DNA of 62,894 nucleotides from assembly GCA_030654695.1 (NCBI GenBank), contig JAURWY010000007.1, positions 1 to 62,894 of the forward strand, given 5' to 3'. Source of the stretch: Polaromonas sp. (lineage in GTDB: Bacteria > Pseudomonadota > Gammaproteobacteria > Burkholderiales > Burkholderiaceae_C). The notes beneath the pieces were generated by a model. That model did no database searches and was not told the origin of the DNA. It saw nothing but the letters and a program-made list of their open reading frames with translations. Below, one piece after another: positions 9,239-17,429 of this stretch (positions are counted from its first letter, which is position 1; the number at the start of each line of letters is the position of its first letter). A program made the translations under genes and the position numbers.

Positions 9239-9895
9239 GGCCTTGGTCGCTGCGGCCGGCGCAGAGCGTCCTGGCTGCAGGCGCTGCAACTCTTCTTCGG
9301 TGATGGTCTCAAAAATCCGCACCACCCGCTGCACGCCCGAGATACCCCGGGCAATGGTGGTCGCACGATCGGATTCGCGTTTGGTGACGCGACCCATCAG
9401 GTAGACCGTGTTGTTCTCTGTGACCACCTTGAAGGCGTTGCTTTGCAAATCGCGCGCATCCAGAATCGCGGCCTTCAGACGGCCGGTGATGAGCAAGTCG
9501 CCAGAACGGTCGGCCAGTGACGGCGAGCTCCGGACGCCGAGTTCATTGACGACCGAATCGACATTTTGAATTTTCTTCACCATGTCTTCAACAGCCTGCT
9601 TGTCTTGCAGGTTGGGAACTTCGCCAATCAGCAGGACCTGGCGGTTGAAGCTGACGGTGCTGACGCGGACACGTGTGCCAAAGTTTTCGCGCACACGGCT
9701 GAGTGCGCGCAGTTCAATGCCCTCATCTTCGAGCTGAGCGCCTGAAGTCCGGCGGTCGGTAGCGACCAGCGCCGTACCGGCAGCAGCACCGCCCAAGACC
9801 AGCGGCACACAGGCCGTGAGTGAACCGGCAACGCCGATGACAGCGACCGTGAAACCGACTGCGAACAGCCGGCGTTTGAAAATGGATGGGTTCAT
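9236..9895 (-). CDS. dolP: BON-domain outer-membrane lipoprotein, DolP (YraP)-like
   Basis: 219 residues. Signal-like N-terminus with a hydrophobic stretch and a Cys at 'GSLTACVPL' near residue 29 (lipobox-like), followed by 'GTALVATDRRTSGAQLEDEGIELR', a stretch typical of DolP. Two BON domains follow, near residues 68-135 ('VSTVSFNRQVLLIGEVPN') and 145-205 ('NNTVYLMGRVTKRESDRA'). DolP is an outer-membrane lipoprotein supporting envelope integrity. The start overlaps the diaA stop by 4 bp (ATGA), so the two are translationally coupled. The diaA-dolP order matches the rsmI-yraN-diaA-dolP neighbourhood of other proteobacteria. Confidence 0.88.
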   Translation of the reverse strand: MNPSIFKRRLFAVGFTVAVIGVAGSLTACVPLVLGGAAAGTALVATDRRTSGAQLEDEGIELRALSRVRENFGTRVRVSTVSFNRQVLLIGEVPNLQDKQAVEDMVKKIQNVDSVVNELGVRSSPSLADRSGDLLITGRLKAAILDARDLQSNAFKVVTENNTVYLMGRVTKRESDRATTIARGISGVQRVVRIFETITEEELQRLQPGRSAPAAATKA

Positions 9896-10500
9896 GTAGT
9901 GGACTCCTGATCACCTAGTAATTGAGCGTCCACACCATCGCAAATACAGTGCAAGGCCAAAATATGGACCTCCTGAATGCGGCTGGTGCGGTCGTGCGGA
10001 ATGCAGATATGCACATCGGTTTCGCGCAGGGCGAAGGTCATCTTGCCGCCGCCTTTGCCGGTCAGCGCCACCACCGTCATGTCGCGTTCGTGGGCCGCGT
10101 CAATGGCGGCCAACACGTTGGCTGAGTTGCCGCTGCTGCTGATGGCCAGCAAAACGTCGCCAGCACTGCCAAAGGCACGCACTTGCTTGGCAAAGATGGC
10201 CTTGAAATCAAAGTCATTGGCAATGGCCGTGACGATGGATGAATCAGTGGTCAGAGCCATGGCCGCCAACTCGGGGCGATCACGCTCGTAGCCACCAACA
10301 AATTTAGCGGCGAAATGTTGCGCGCTGGCAGCGCCGCCGCCGTTGCCGCAAGCCAGCACCTTGCCGCCGCTGGTCACGCTGGCAAGGATGGCCGAAATAG
10401 CCGCAGAAATGGGTTTGGACAGGACTTGTGCCGCTTGGTATTTGAGGTCGGCACTGTCAATAAAGTGCTGCTCAATGCGTTGTTCAATCATGTCCTCCAT
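9892..10500 (-). CDS. diaA: SIS-domain protein, DiaA / phosphoheptose isomerase-like
   Basis: 202 residues with one SIS domain: 'GGKVLACGNGGGAASAQHFAAKFVG' region near 46-70 and 'GDVLLAISSSGNSANVL' near 113-129. DiaA and GmhA are close homologues; context (yraN upstream, dolP downstream, rsmI divergent) favours DiaA, which binds DnaA and controls timing of replication initiation, over sedoheptulose-7-phosphate isomerase. Isomerase activity cannot be excluded. A second start, the Met at residue 4 (MIEQRIEQ), is possible. Confidence 0.8.
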   Translation of the reverse strand: MEDMIEQRIEQHFIDSADLKYQAAQVLSKPISAAISAILASVTSGGKVLACGNGGGAASAQHFAAKFVGGYERDRPELAAMALTTDSSIVTAIANDFDFKAIFAKQVRAFGSAGDVLLAISSSGNSANVLAAIDAAHERDMTVVALTGKGGGKMTFALRETDVHICIPHDRTSRIQEVHILALHCICDGVDAQLLGDQESTT

Positions 10501-10528
10501 GATAGCGTCCCCGGCTCAGGTCCTTGTG

Positions 10529-10939
10529 TCAAGACGCATCAAAAGCCGCTTGCAACCATTCGATGGTTTGCGCGTCTACGGGCCCTTGCACCAGCACGAC
10601 GTCAAAACGGCACGGCGGCAGCGTCGCAAAAAGCATCAAATAATGCCGCGCGGCAAACACAATGCGGCGCTGCTTGGCGTGCGTGATGCTGCCGCCCGCG
10701 CCGCCATGCGAGGCCGTGCTGCGCTGGCGCACTTCGACAAAAACCAGCGTGCCGTCTGGGGCGCGCATCACCAAGTCAATCTCACCACCACCGCGGCCCG
10801 GCGTGGCGAAGTTGCGCTCAAGCAAACGCAAGCCCTGCTCCGTCAGGTACGCACAAGCCAAGGCTTCTGCCGCATCACCGCGCCGCTTGGTGGTAATCTG
10901 CCCGGTCGGCGCTGCCGCTTGTTTTTTGGAAAACCACAT
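10529..10939 (-). CDS. yraN: YraN/UPF0102 family putative endonuclease
   Basis: 136 residues. The UPF0102 core is present: 'RGDAAEALACAYLTEQGLRLLERNF' region near residues 20-44 and the restriction-like nuclease motif 'GGGEIDLVMR...LVFVEVRQR' near 50-71 (E-x-D ... E-V-R). Arg stands where many family members have Lys in EVK. The family is small, soluble and without an agreed role. I start at the ATG 10937-10939 because a longer frame to 11014 runs into rsmI. That ATG shares base 10939 with the divergent TTG start of rsmI. Confidence 0.85.
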   Translation of the reverse strand: MWFSKKQAAAPTGQITTKRRGDAAEALACAYLTEQGLRLLERNFATPGRGGGEIDLVMRAPDGTLVFVEVRQRSTASHGGAGGSITHAKQRRIVFAARHYLMLFATLPPCRFDVVLVQGPVDAQTIEWLQAAFDAS

Positions 10940-11829
10940 TGATCGCTTCTTTCGACTTGGCCTTGGAGGCCGCCCGGGTTGCCGCTGGCCTGCAACATTA
11001 CCCGCCAGCCACACTTTACGTGGTTGCCACGCCCATCGGCAATTTGTCTGATATCAGCTTACGCGCACTGCACGTCTTGGGCCTAGTCGATGCGATCGGC
11101 TGCGAAGACACCCGCCACACCCAAACCCTGCTGCGCCAGTACGGCGTCAACAAGTCCTTGCTGCCGGTGCATGAACACAATGAAGCCGAGGCAGCGGTCA
11201 GCGTCATCAACCGCTTGCAACGCGGTGAACGCGTGGCCTATGTCAGCGACGCTGGCACGCCTGCCATCAGCGACCCGGGTGCGCGGCTGGTGGCGGCGGT
11301 GCGCGCGGCTGGCTACAAGAGCACGCCACTGCCAGGCGCCAGCAGCGTCACCACCGCCTTGAGCGTGGCCGGTATTTCCGGCGACAGTGGTTTTGTCTTT
11401 GCAGGGTTTTTGCCGAGCAAAGCCGGCGAACGGGACCAAGCCGTGCAAACCTTGCTGACTGAAAAACGCGCGGTGGTGATTCTGGAAGCGCCGCACCGCA
11501 TGGAAGCACTGGCCCGTGCCTTTGCGCCGTTGGCGGACCGAGCCATCACCGTGGCGCGCGAGCTGACCAAACAGTTTGAAGAAATCGCCACCCTGCCCGC
11601 CCGTGAACTACCGGCTTGGCTGGCCGCCAGTCCGCAGCGTCTGCGGGGTGAATTTGCGCTGGTGCTGCACCCAGCCCCACAAGCGGCTGCTGCGGACGAC
11701 GGCGGCCGCGTGTTGAAGTTGTTGCTGGCTGAATTGCCACTCAAAACAGCCGTCAAACTGGCCGCCGAGATCACCGGTGCGTCACGCAATGAACTGTACG
11801 ATGCAGCCCTCAAGCTGAAAGCCGAATAA
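10939..11829 (+). CDS. rsmI: 16S rRNA (cytidine1402-2'-O)-methyltransferase RsmI
   Basis: 296 residues. Tetrapyrrole methylase-type SAM fold with 'LYVVATPIGNLSDISLRAL' region near residues 27-45, 'CEDTRHTQTLL' near 55-65, 'YVSDAGTPAISDPG' near 94-107 and 'LPGASSVTTALSVAG' near 131-145. RsmI methylates the ribose of C1402 in 16S rRNA in the 30S P site. The only start that keeps the N-terminal 26 residues is a TTG at 10939; no ATG lies between it and the conserved core. It is divergent from yraN with start codons overlapping by one base, so regulatory DNA of each gene must lie inside the other. Confidence 0.92.
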   Translation: MIASFDLALEAARVAAGLQHYPPATLYVVATPIGNLSDISLRALHVLGLVDAIGCEDTRHTQTLLRQYGVNKSLLPVHEHNEAEAAVSVINRLQRGERVAYVSDAGTPAISDPGARLVAAVRAAGYKSTPLPGASSVTTALSVAGISGDSGFVFAGFLPSKAGERDQAVQTLLTEKRAVVILEAPHRMEALARAFAPLADRAITVARELTKQFEEIATLPARELPAWLAASPQRLRGEFALVLHPAPQAAAADDGGRVLKLLLAELPLKTAVKLAAEITGASRNELYDAALKLKAE

Positions 11830-11876
11830 ACGCGGACGCCGCGCAAAAATACCGTCATCGCGCTCGAAGTGATGGC

Positions 11877-12968
11877 TCAGAGTTCGCGCCAGCCGACTTG
11901 CCCCGGCCGCGCCGAGTATTTGGTTTTGGCGTCGAGTTCTTCGACCTGAACGCGGCTGCTGCGGCCGGCGTACACGGCTGATTTGAGCCACTCGCATTCG
12001 AGCGCCAAGGCAGAAGCATCGCCCAAGCGGGTGTGCCAGACTTTTTGCGCACCGTCCCAACGGTAGCCGCGCGCTTTCAGCAGGTCTTTGGCGTCAAACG
12101 GCGCGTTCGTCGCTTGCAAGCGAAAGGTCGGCGTGAGGGCCGATTCGATCAAGCGCGACAAGCCGCTGGCTTGTGTCGTCTTGAGTGAGGCCATCAACAC
12201 CGCCAACAGCGCATGGCAGTCCATCTCGGCGCGGTGGGCATCGTAGAAAAATCCCAGGTCGTAGGCCAAGGAGGTCAATTTGGCCGAGCCACGGCCCTCT
12301 TGCTTCCAGTCGATGTCGGCGAACGAGCAAGCCCAGTTCAGCGCCGCAAACTGCGGCAGCCGGGACTCGACAAAGGGCCGGTCAAAACCGGCGTTGTGTG
12401 CCAGCACCAAGTCGACGCCTTCGAGCAGGCGCAGCACCTCGGCTTCGTCCAGCAGCTGGTCACGCAACATGTCGTCGGTGATGCCGGTGATGGCGATGAT
12501 CTCGTCGGGCATCGGCATGCCGGGGTCTTCTAGGCCGTCATAGACCAACACCGCGCCCACCGGCTGGCCGGTGCGCAAATCCACCGTCACGCGGAGCAAG
12601 GCCAGTTCGACCACCTTGTCTCGCGCGGGGTTCAGGCCAGTGGTCTCAGTGTCAAGGACCAGCAACGTGGCAACAGGTCCGGTAGCCGGCGGAAACATCA
12701 GCCGTGGCGCCAGCCGACGCAGCACGCGAAAGTCAGGGTGCGCGTCCAGCACCTTCGCCATGGCTTCAGCATCTACTGGCAGCTCGGCTTCGGTAGGCGT
12801 TTCGATCGCGAGTTTGGCAATGATCGGCTCAGTAATCGCCGCGATAGCTGCTGCTGGTGCCTTCAAAGCGATCACCGACGGCACGACCGGCATCGCTGGC
12901 TCAGCCACAGCAGCGTCATCAAAGCCAAAGCCGAGCTGGTGACTGGCCGGAGGATTCGGTGGTTTCAT
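11877..12968 (-). CDS. DEDDh-family 3'-5' exonuclease (DNA polymerase III epsilon-like)
   Basis: 363 residues. Residues about 98-270 form a DnaQ-type exonuclease: ExoI 'LLVLDTETTGL' (Asp106, Glu108), ExoII 'LVLAHNAGFDRPF' with its Asp, and ExoIII 'DAHRAEMDCHALL' with the His/Asp pair. The first about 75 residues are Ala/Pro-rich and low complexity. The last about 90 residues form a separate domain with 'FDAKDLLKARGYRWDGAQKVWHTRL', a pattern seen in short C-terminal domains of this exonuclease type. It is probably a stand-alone proofreading or repair nuclease, not the replisome epsilon subunit, which lacks these extensions. Confidence 0.85.
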   Translation of the reverse strand: MKPPNPPASHQLGFGFDDAAVAEPAMPVVPSVIALKAPAAAIAAITEPIIAKLAIETPTEAELPVDAEAMAKVLDAHPDFRVLRRLAPRLMFPPATGPVATLLVLDTETTGLNPARDKVVELALLRVTVDLRTGQPVGAVLVYDGLEDPGMPMPDEIIAITGITDDMLRDQLLDEAEVLRLLEGVDLVLAHNAGFDRPFVESRLPQFAALNWACSFADIDWKQEGRGSAKLTSLAYDLGFFYDAHRAEMDCHALLAVLMASLKTTQASGLSRLIESALTPTFRLQATNAPFDAKDLLKARGYRWDGAQKVWHTRLGDASALALECEWLKSAVYAGRSSRVQVEELDAKTKYSARPGQVGWREL

Positions 12969-13057
12969 GGGGTTCTCAAAGGTGCAGCCGGCTCAGCCGA
13001 ATGACTGGCATCGGGCCGCGAGTCTAGCATTGGCTTGAGGTCACCCGATCACCGGAA

Positions 13058-13371
13058 TCAGCGCGCAGGACGTGGTGCGTTTTTCAGCAGTTCGGTCACT
13101 TGGTCTTTCCACCATTTGGCTTGCCCAGTGGTGCCGTGGCCAGCAGTGTGGCCTTGATTTTTTCCAGACCCGCTAACGGGTTGTAGTCACGCGAGGATTC
13201 CCATGGATACAGGTTGTTGTTGGCATCTCCTGTGAAGGGGGCTTTCAGCCGCTCGTGCAGCAACTGGTCGGCCTTGGCGCTGGTCGGTGCCAGTCGTTGC
13301 AAGGCTTGGTTGCCATCATTCGTGGCTGTCGCAAAAAACACCGATGCAAATTGCGCGCTGCATGGTCAAAC
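13058..13371 (-). pseudogene. Remnant of an alpha/beta hydrolase (homoserine acetyltransferase-like) with internal deletion
   Basis: Two pieces of one protein are readable in different frames. The first (13341 down to about 13140) reads 'FFATATNDGNQALQRLAPT', 'ADQLLHERLKAPFTGDANN' and 'WESSRDYNPLAGLEKIKATLLA', a segment of homoserine-acetyltransferase-like alpha/beta hydrolases. Right after 'KATLLA' the frame changes and the true C-terminus appears: 'GHGTTGQAKWWKDQVTELL' ending at the TGA 13058-13060. The family's next segment with the catalytic Asp (normally after 'LLAINSADDERNPP') is missing, about 50-60 residues. The first frame meets a stop upstream near 13365, so the N-terminal half is also gone. 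The catalytic Ser and Asp are lost. Confidence 0.75.
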
Positions 13372-13439
13372 CTTCAGGTTGAGTCAAAGACAGTCGCAAA
13401 TTTTAAGACGGCACGCACGGCCAATGGGGCTCCAACGCC

Positions 13440-14354
13440 TCAGCGTTTACCCTTTGCCTTGCGCGCGATGCCGGCCATGTTGGCGAGCACTTCGCTCACT
13501 GAAGCGGTGTCCTGCTGACCCAGACCTTGGGCCATGGCGGCGCTGTAAATCGGCACGCAGGCACTGAACAAGGGCGTCGGACAATCGACAGACTTGGCCA
13601 TGTCGCCGATGACCTGCATGTCTTTTTGCCAGACTTCGACTTTCATGGTTGGCGGCGAATACTCGCTGCGGATCATGAACGGCATGCGCAAGCGCATGAC
13701 GCCCGTGCCGATGACGGGACTGCCGCCAAACAGGTTCAACACATCTTGCGGATCCAGCCCCATCTTGCGCGCCAGTGTCACTGACTCGGCACAAGCCACG
13801 TTGTAAATAGCGACCAAATGATTCGCCGCGAATTTCATCTTGGTGCCGTTGCCATATGCACCCACATAGGGCACGTTGTCGGTGAAGACTTTCAAAATGT
13901 CTTCGACACGCTTGAACGCCGCCTTGCTGCCGCTGCAAAACACCGTCCAAGCGCGCTCTTTCAGGCGCACTGCTGTGCCGCTGATGGGACAGTCCAGCAC
14001 CGACATACCCACCCGGCGCAGTGCTTTGAGCACTTGCTCTTTGTCGTCCATGGGCAAGGTGCTGGTCTCGACCACCAACAAGTTCTCACCCTTGGCGCGT
14101 GGCTTCGCCGCAGCGAGTTTCTTGACCGTCTCCGCCAATGCGATGGATGTTGACAAAGAGACGATGACGATGGCCGAGGCATCGGCCACCGCTGTCGCTG
14201 ATGCCAGTGCTTTGCCACCAGCAGCTTTGAGTCGTTTGCAAGCGGGCGCAGAGACGTCGTAACCGACCACCGCATAACCGCACTTGATGAGTTCTGCAGC
14301 CATCGCGCTGCCCATGATGCCCAGACCCACGACCCCAATGACTGGCTTGCTCAT
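13440..14354 (-). CDS. NAD(P)-dependent beta-hydroxyacid dehydrogenase, second copy
   Basis: 304 residues from the ATG at 14354; the open frame runs further upstream to 14462 but that part shows no family resemblance. Rossmann motif 'VVGLGIMGSAMAAELIK' near residues 6-22, substrate segment 'LDCPISGTAVRLKERAWTVFCSG' region near 119-141 and the catalytic Lys in 'GNGTKMKFAANHLV'. It belongs to the same superfamily as the gene at 8275 but differs clearly in sequence, so it is not a recent duplicate. It is divergent from the GlcG-like gene at 14522, with 167 bp between starts. Confidence 0.83.
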   Translation of the reverse strand: MSKPVIGVVGLGIMGSAMAAELIKCGYAVVGYDVSAPACKRLKAAGGKALASATAVADASAIVIVSLSTSIALAETVKKLAAAKPRAKGENLLVVETSTLPMDDKEQVLKALRRVGMSVLDCPISGTAVRLKERAWTVFCSGSKAAFKRVEDILKVFTDNVPYVGAYGNGTKMKFAANHLVAIYNVACAESVTLARKMGLDPQDVLNLFGGSPVIGTGVMRLRMPFMIRSEYSPPTMKVEVWQKDMQVIGDMAKSVDCPTPLFSACVPIYSAAMAQGLGQQDTASVSEVLANMAGIARKAKGKR

Positions 14355-14521
14355 TCCTGTGCCTTCTTGATAGTTGTGTGCAACGCATTTGAAACTCAAT
14401 CCGCTTTGATGTTGGCTGACTTGACGACAGCACCCAAAGCCAGTCGAAGAATACACTGTCAAAACTTGCTAGCGGTAGGCCAGCATTGAGCCACTTTCCC
14501 TTTTTAACAAGAAAGACTTTC

Positions 14522-14947
14522 ATGACGCGACTCACCTTGGCACAAGCCAACCAGATGATTAACGCCGCCCTTGAGCATTCCAAAAAAATGGGCTACAAGC
14601 CCATGGCTGTGGTGGTACTGGATGACGCCGGCCACGTCAAAGCATCACAGCGCGAAGACGGGGCCAGCATGTTCCGCGTCGACGTCGCCACAGGCAAAGC
14701 GTGGGGTGCGGTCGGCATGGGCATTTCCAGCCGCGGCCTTAGTGAGCGCGCCAAAGACAACCCTAATTTCTTTTTGTCATTAGCGGCCACATCAGGCGGT
14801 AAATTTTTGCCCCAACCTGGCGCCGTGCTAATCAAAAACGCCGACGGCACCATTTTGGGTGCGGTCGGTGCCAGCGGCGGCACTGGTGATGAAGATGAAG
14901 CCATTTGCACGCATGGCGTGGTGGCTGCAGGCTTTAAGACGACCTGA
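14522..14947 (+). CDS. GlcG/HbpS family heme-binding-like protein
   Basis: 141 residues, typical for the DUF336 (GlcG/HbpS) family. The conserved pattern is visible: 'LTLAQANQMINAALEHSKKMG' region at residues 4-24, 'PMAVVVLDDAGHVKASQREDGAS' region, 'KAWGAVGMGISSRGL' and the C-terminal 'GAVGASGGTGDEDEAICTHGV'. Members bind heme or small ligands or assist 2-hydroxyacid oxidation; function is often unknown. Start is the ATG at 14522. The SSS symporter starts 28 bp downstream, suggesting one transcript and a link to uptake of an organic acid. Confidence 0.82.
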   Translation: MTRLTLAQANQMINAALEHSKKMGYKPMAVVVLDDAGHVKASQREDGASMFRVDVATGKAWGAVGMGISSRGLSERAKDNPNFFLSLAATSGGKFLPQPGAVLIKNADGTILGAVGASGGTGDEDEAICTHGVVAAGFKTT

Positions 14948-14975
14948 TTTTTTTCCCAACCACAAGGACGAGATT

Positions 14976-16559
14976 TTGAATTTCATCACAGCAGGAAACC
15001 TCACAACTCTCGACCTGTGGATCATTGGTCTGTACGCCATCTGCATCCTGGCCATCGGCCTGTGGGTGTCACGAAAAATTCAAAGTACCGATGACTATTT
15101 TTTGGCTGGCCGCAGCTTGGGCTGCGCGGCCATCGGCTTCTCTTTGTTTGCCTCGAATATTTCCGGCACCACGCTGGTCGGCCTGAGCGGCCAAGCCTAC
15201 ACCTCGGGCATTTCGGTGGCCAACTATGAGTGGATGGCCGGTATTTTGTTTCTGTTCATGGCCTTTGTGACGGTGCCGGTTTTCTTCAAGCAGCGCATCA
15301 CCACCATCCCTGAATATCTGGAGCGGCGTTACAGCCCGACGGTGCGGCGTTACTTTTCTGCGCTGACGATTTTTTTGTCTATTTTTGTCGACACCGCCGG
15401 CAGCATTTTTGCGGGCGTGCTGATCTTGCAAGTGTTCTTTCCGGGCTTGCCTTTCTGGCCAAGCTGCATTGGCTTGGCGGTGTTTGCCGGTGCTTACACC
15501 GCGATTGGCGGCTTGCGTGCGGTGGTCTACACCGACGTGATCCAAGCCATCGTGTTGCTGGCCGGGTCTACCGCGTTGACCTGGATTATTTTTGCCGCCA
15601 ACGGCTACTCCTGGACGCAAGCCACCGCCGGTTTGCCACCGGGTCACTTGTCGCTGATTCGGCCGTTAGACGACCCGAATTTGCCTTGGTTGGGGACCTT
15701 GATCGGCGTGCCAATTCTGGGCTTTTATTACTGGTCCACCAACCAATACATTGTTCAGCGTGTGCTGGCGGCGCGCACCTTGGACCATGCGCGCTGGTCG
15801 CTGACACTGGCCGGTTTGCTCAAGCTGACGCCCTTGTTCATCATGGTCTTGCCGGGTGCGATGGCCGCCAGCATACTGCCCGACATTGCAAAGGCAGATG
15901 CTGTTTTCCCAACGCTGGTGACCACGCTGCTGCCGTCAGGCCTGCGCGGGCTGGTGTTGGCCGGCCTGATCGCCGCCATCATGTCGACCATTGACAGCAC
16001 CTTGAACGCAGCGTCGACCTTGGTCTATCACGACTTCTTGAGTGACAAACAAAAAGACCGCATGGGCCAAAAAGGGGCTGTGACGATGGCGCGGCTGCTG
16101 ACCGTGGTGTTCATGCTGCTGGCAGCGTTGTGGGCACCGATGATCAGCTCATTCCCGGGCATCTTTGCTTATTTGCAAGAGATTTTTTCATACGCCGTTC
16201 CGCCCGTTGTGGCCATCTTTTTACTCGGCTTGTTCTGGGCGCGCACCACACCGGCGGCAGCACTGGCCACCTTGATCATTGGGCATGCCATGGGACTCGC
16301 CACCTTGCTCAGCCAACAAGCTGGTTGGTTCACCTTGCATTTCACGATTGTGGCGGGTCTGACCACCGGCCTGTGCCTGCTGATTTGCATTGGGGTGAGC
16401 CTTTGTACCACCCCGCGCGATGACCCAGACATGCGCTCGTCACTTTGGCGGCTGGAAATGGTGCAACCCGACCAGCGGCGCGGCTGGTTGCTGGACTACC
16501 GGGTTCAGGTGGTGGCTGTGGCGTCGCTGACGCTGGCGATTGTGATCTTCTTTTGGTAA
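14976..16559 (+). CDS. Sodium:solute symporter (SSS/SLC5 family)
   Basis: 527 residues with about 13-14 hydrophobic helices. SSS hallmarks: 'DDYFLAGRSLGCAAIGFSLFASNISGTTLVGLSGQAY' region near residues 37-73 (given by position), 'TTIPEYLERRY' near 109-119, 'GGLRAVVYTDVIQAIVLL' near 179-196 and 'AAIMSTIDSTLNAASTLV' near 331-348. The start is a TTG at 14976 with a clear AAGGACGA ribosome site 5-6 nt upstream; a longer frame beginning at 14859 overlaps the previous gene and is unlikely. It probably imports a carboxylate with sodium; the substrate is not readable. Confidence 0.88.
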   Translation: MNFITAGNLTTLDLWIIGLYAICILAIGLWVSRKIQSTDDYFLAGRSLGCAAIGFSLFASNISGTTLVGLSGQAYTSGISVANYEWMAGILFLFMAFVTVPVFFKQRITTIPEYLERRYSPTVRRYFSALTIFLSIFVDTAGSIFAGVLILQVFFPGLPFWPSCIGLAVFAGAYTAIGGLRAVVYTDVIQAIVLLAGSTALTWIIFAANGYSWTQATAGLPPGHLSLIRPLDDPNLPWLGTLIGVPILGFYYWSTNQYIVQRVLAARTLDHARWSLTLAGLLKLTPLFIMVLPGAMAASILPDIAKADAVFPTLVTTLLPSGLRGLVLAGLIAAIMSTIDSTLNAASTLVYHDFLSDKQKDRMGQKGAVTMARLLTVVFMLLAALWAPMISSFPGIFAYLQEIFSYAVPPVVAIFLLGLFWARTTPAAALATLIIGHAMGLATLLSQQAGWFTLHFTIVAGLTTGLCLLICIGVSLCTTPRDDPDMRSSLWRLEMVQPDQRRGWLLDYRVQVVAVASLTLAIVIFFW

Positions 16560-16741
16560 ATTTATAGGCGTCATCAAGTCGCCAAGATGCTGCAGAGAAC
16601 GCCATCAAACTCTGCCGTAAAAGTCCGATAGGATGTTCCAAAACTAAGCTTTAAATGCCTCGCTCATCAGTGGCTTCATCATGGTGTTCAGGACCTACGG
16701 AAAAATATAAAGCCGGGTCAATTTATGCTTCGCAGGTTTGC

Positions 16742-17429
16742 GCGAATTGCACCGCTTTATTGTTCGCGACACTGGCGGTTGTTGTGGTTGCGGCAGGAGC
16801 GCCGACATTGTTAAAAAGCACGCTCCTCAGCGGTCCCCACATCGGCGCTAGTTTGGCATTTATACCGATGCGCTCGCCAGCATTCCCGGACAACTATTGG
16901 CCATTGGTTATTCCTGGCTGGACGCTTAATTACGAGATGGCCTTTTACGCCGTCTTCGCTGTCACGCTGTGGTTATCTGCATGCCTCTGGACGGCTCAGG
17001 CCAAGCCAGTTTGGCGGCGCTTTCGCGGCCATTTTGGGATTTTCTCTGTGGCTAGCCATGCAACTTTTTCAGGTTGGCCATCCACTCCTGCGAACCGGCC
17101 TCCCGGCGACGCTGGTGGTGATTGGTTTTTGCCAGATGCCCGCGCTGCATGCCACTTGGCTCAAATGGCTTGCGCTGCTGGGGGACTCGTCGTACTCCAT
17201 TTATCTGTCACACGTATTTGTTCTGGCGCTGCTACGCAACGTTCTGCAGCGAAGTGGCATCAGCATCGATAACGCCACCTCCGGGTGGCTCTACATGCTC
17301 TTCTGTTTGGCATTGAGTGCTGTGTGTGGCTTTTTGATTTATAGATTTGTCGAAAAATTCTTGGCAAAAAAAATAGCAATACTGCACACGCGAATTCTCG
17401 CTTTGGACACACCGCTCATGGCCAAGTGA
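16742..17429 (+). pseudogene. Broken acyltransferase 3 family membrane protein
   Basis: The C-terminal half of an acyltransferase-3 (OafA/YrhL-like) protein is split between two frames. The first frame carries 'LLFATLAVVVVAAGAPTLLKS', 'GASLAFIPMRSPAFPDNYWP' and the family signature 'IPGWTLNYEMAFYAVFA' up to about 17005. The reading then continues in another frame ('GGAFAAILGFSLWLAMQLF ... LLGDSSYSIYLSHVFVLALLRN') to the stop at 17429. The N-terminal half with the catalytic His region is missing: upstream of about 16742 the family resemblance stops. Truncation plus one frameshift marks it as dead. The family transfers acyl groups to surface sugars. Its 3' end overlaps the convergent chrA by 14 bp. 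Confidence 0.75.
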
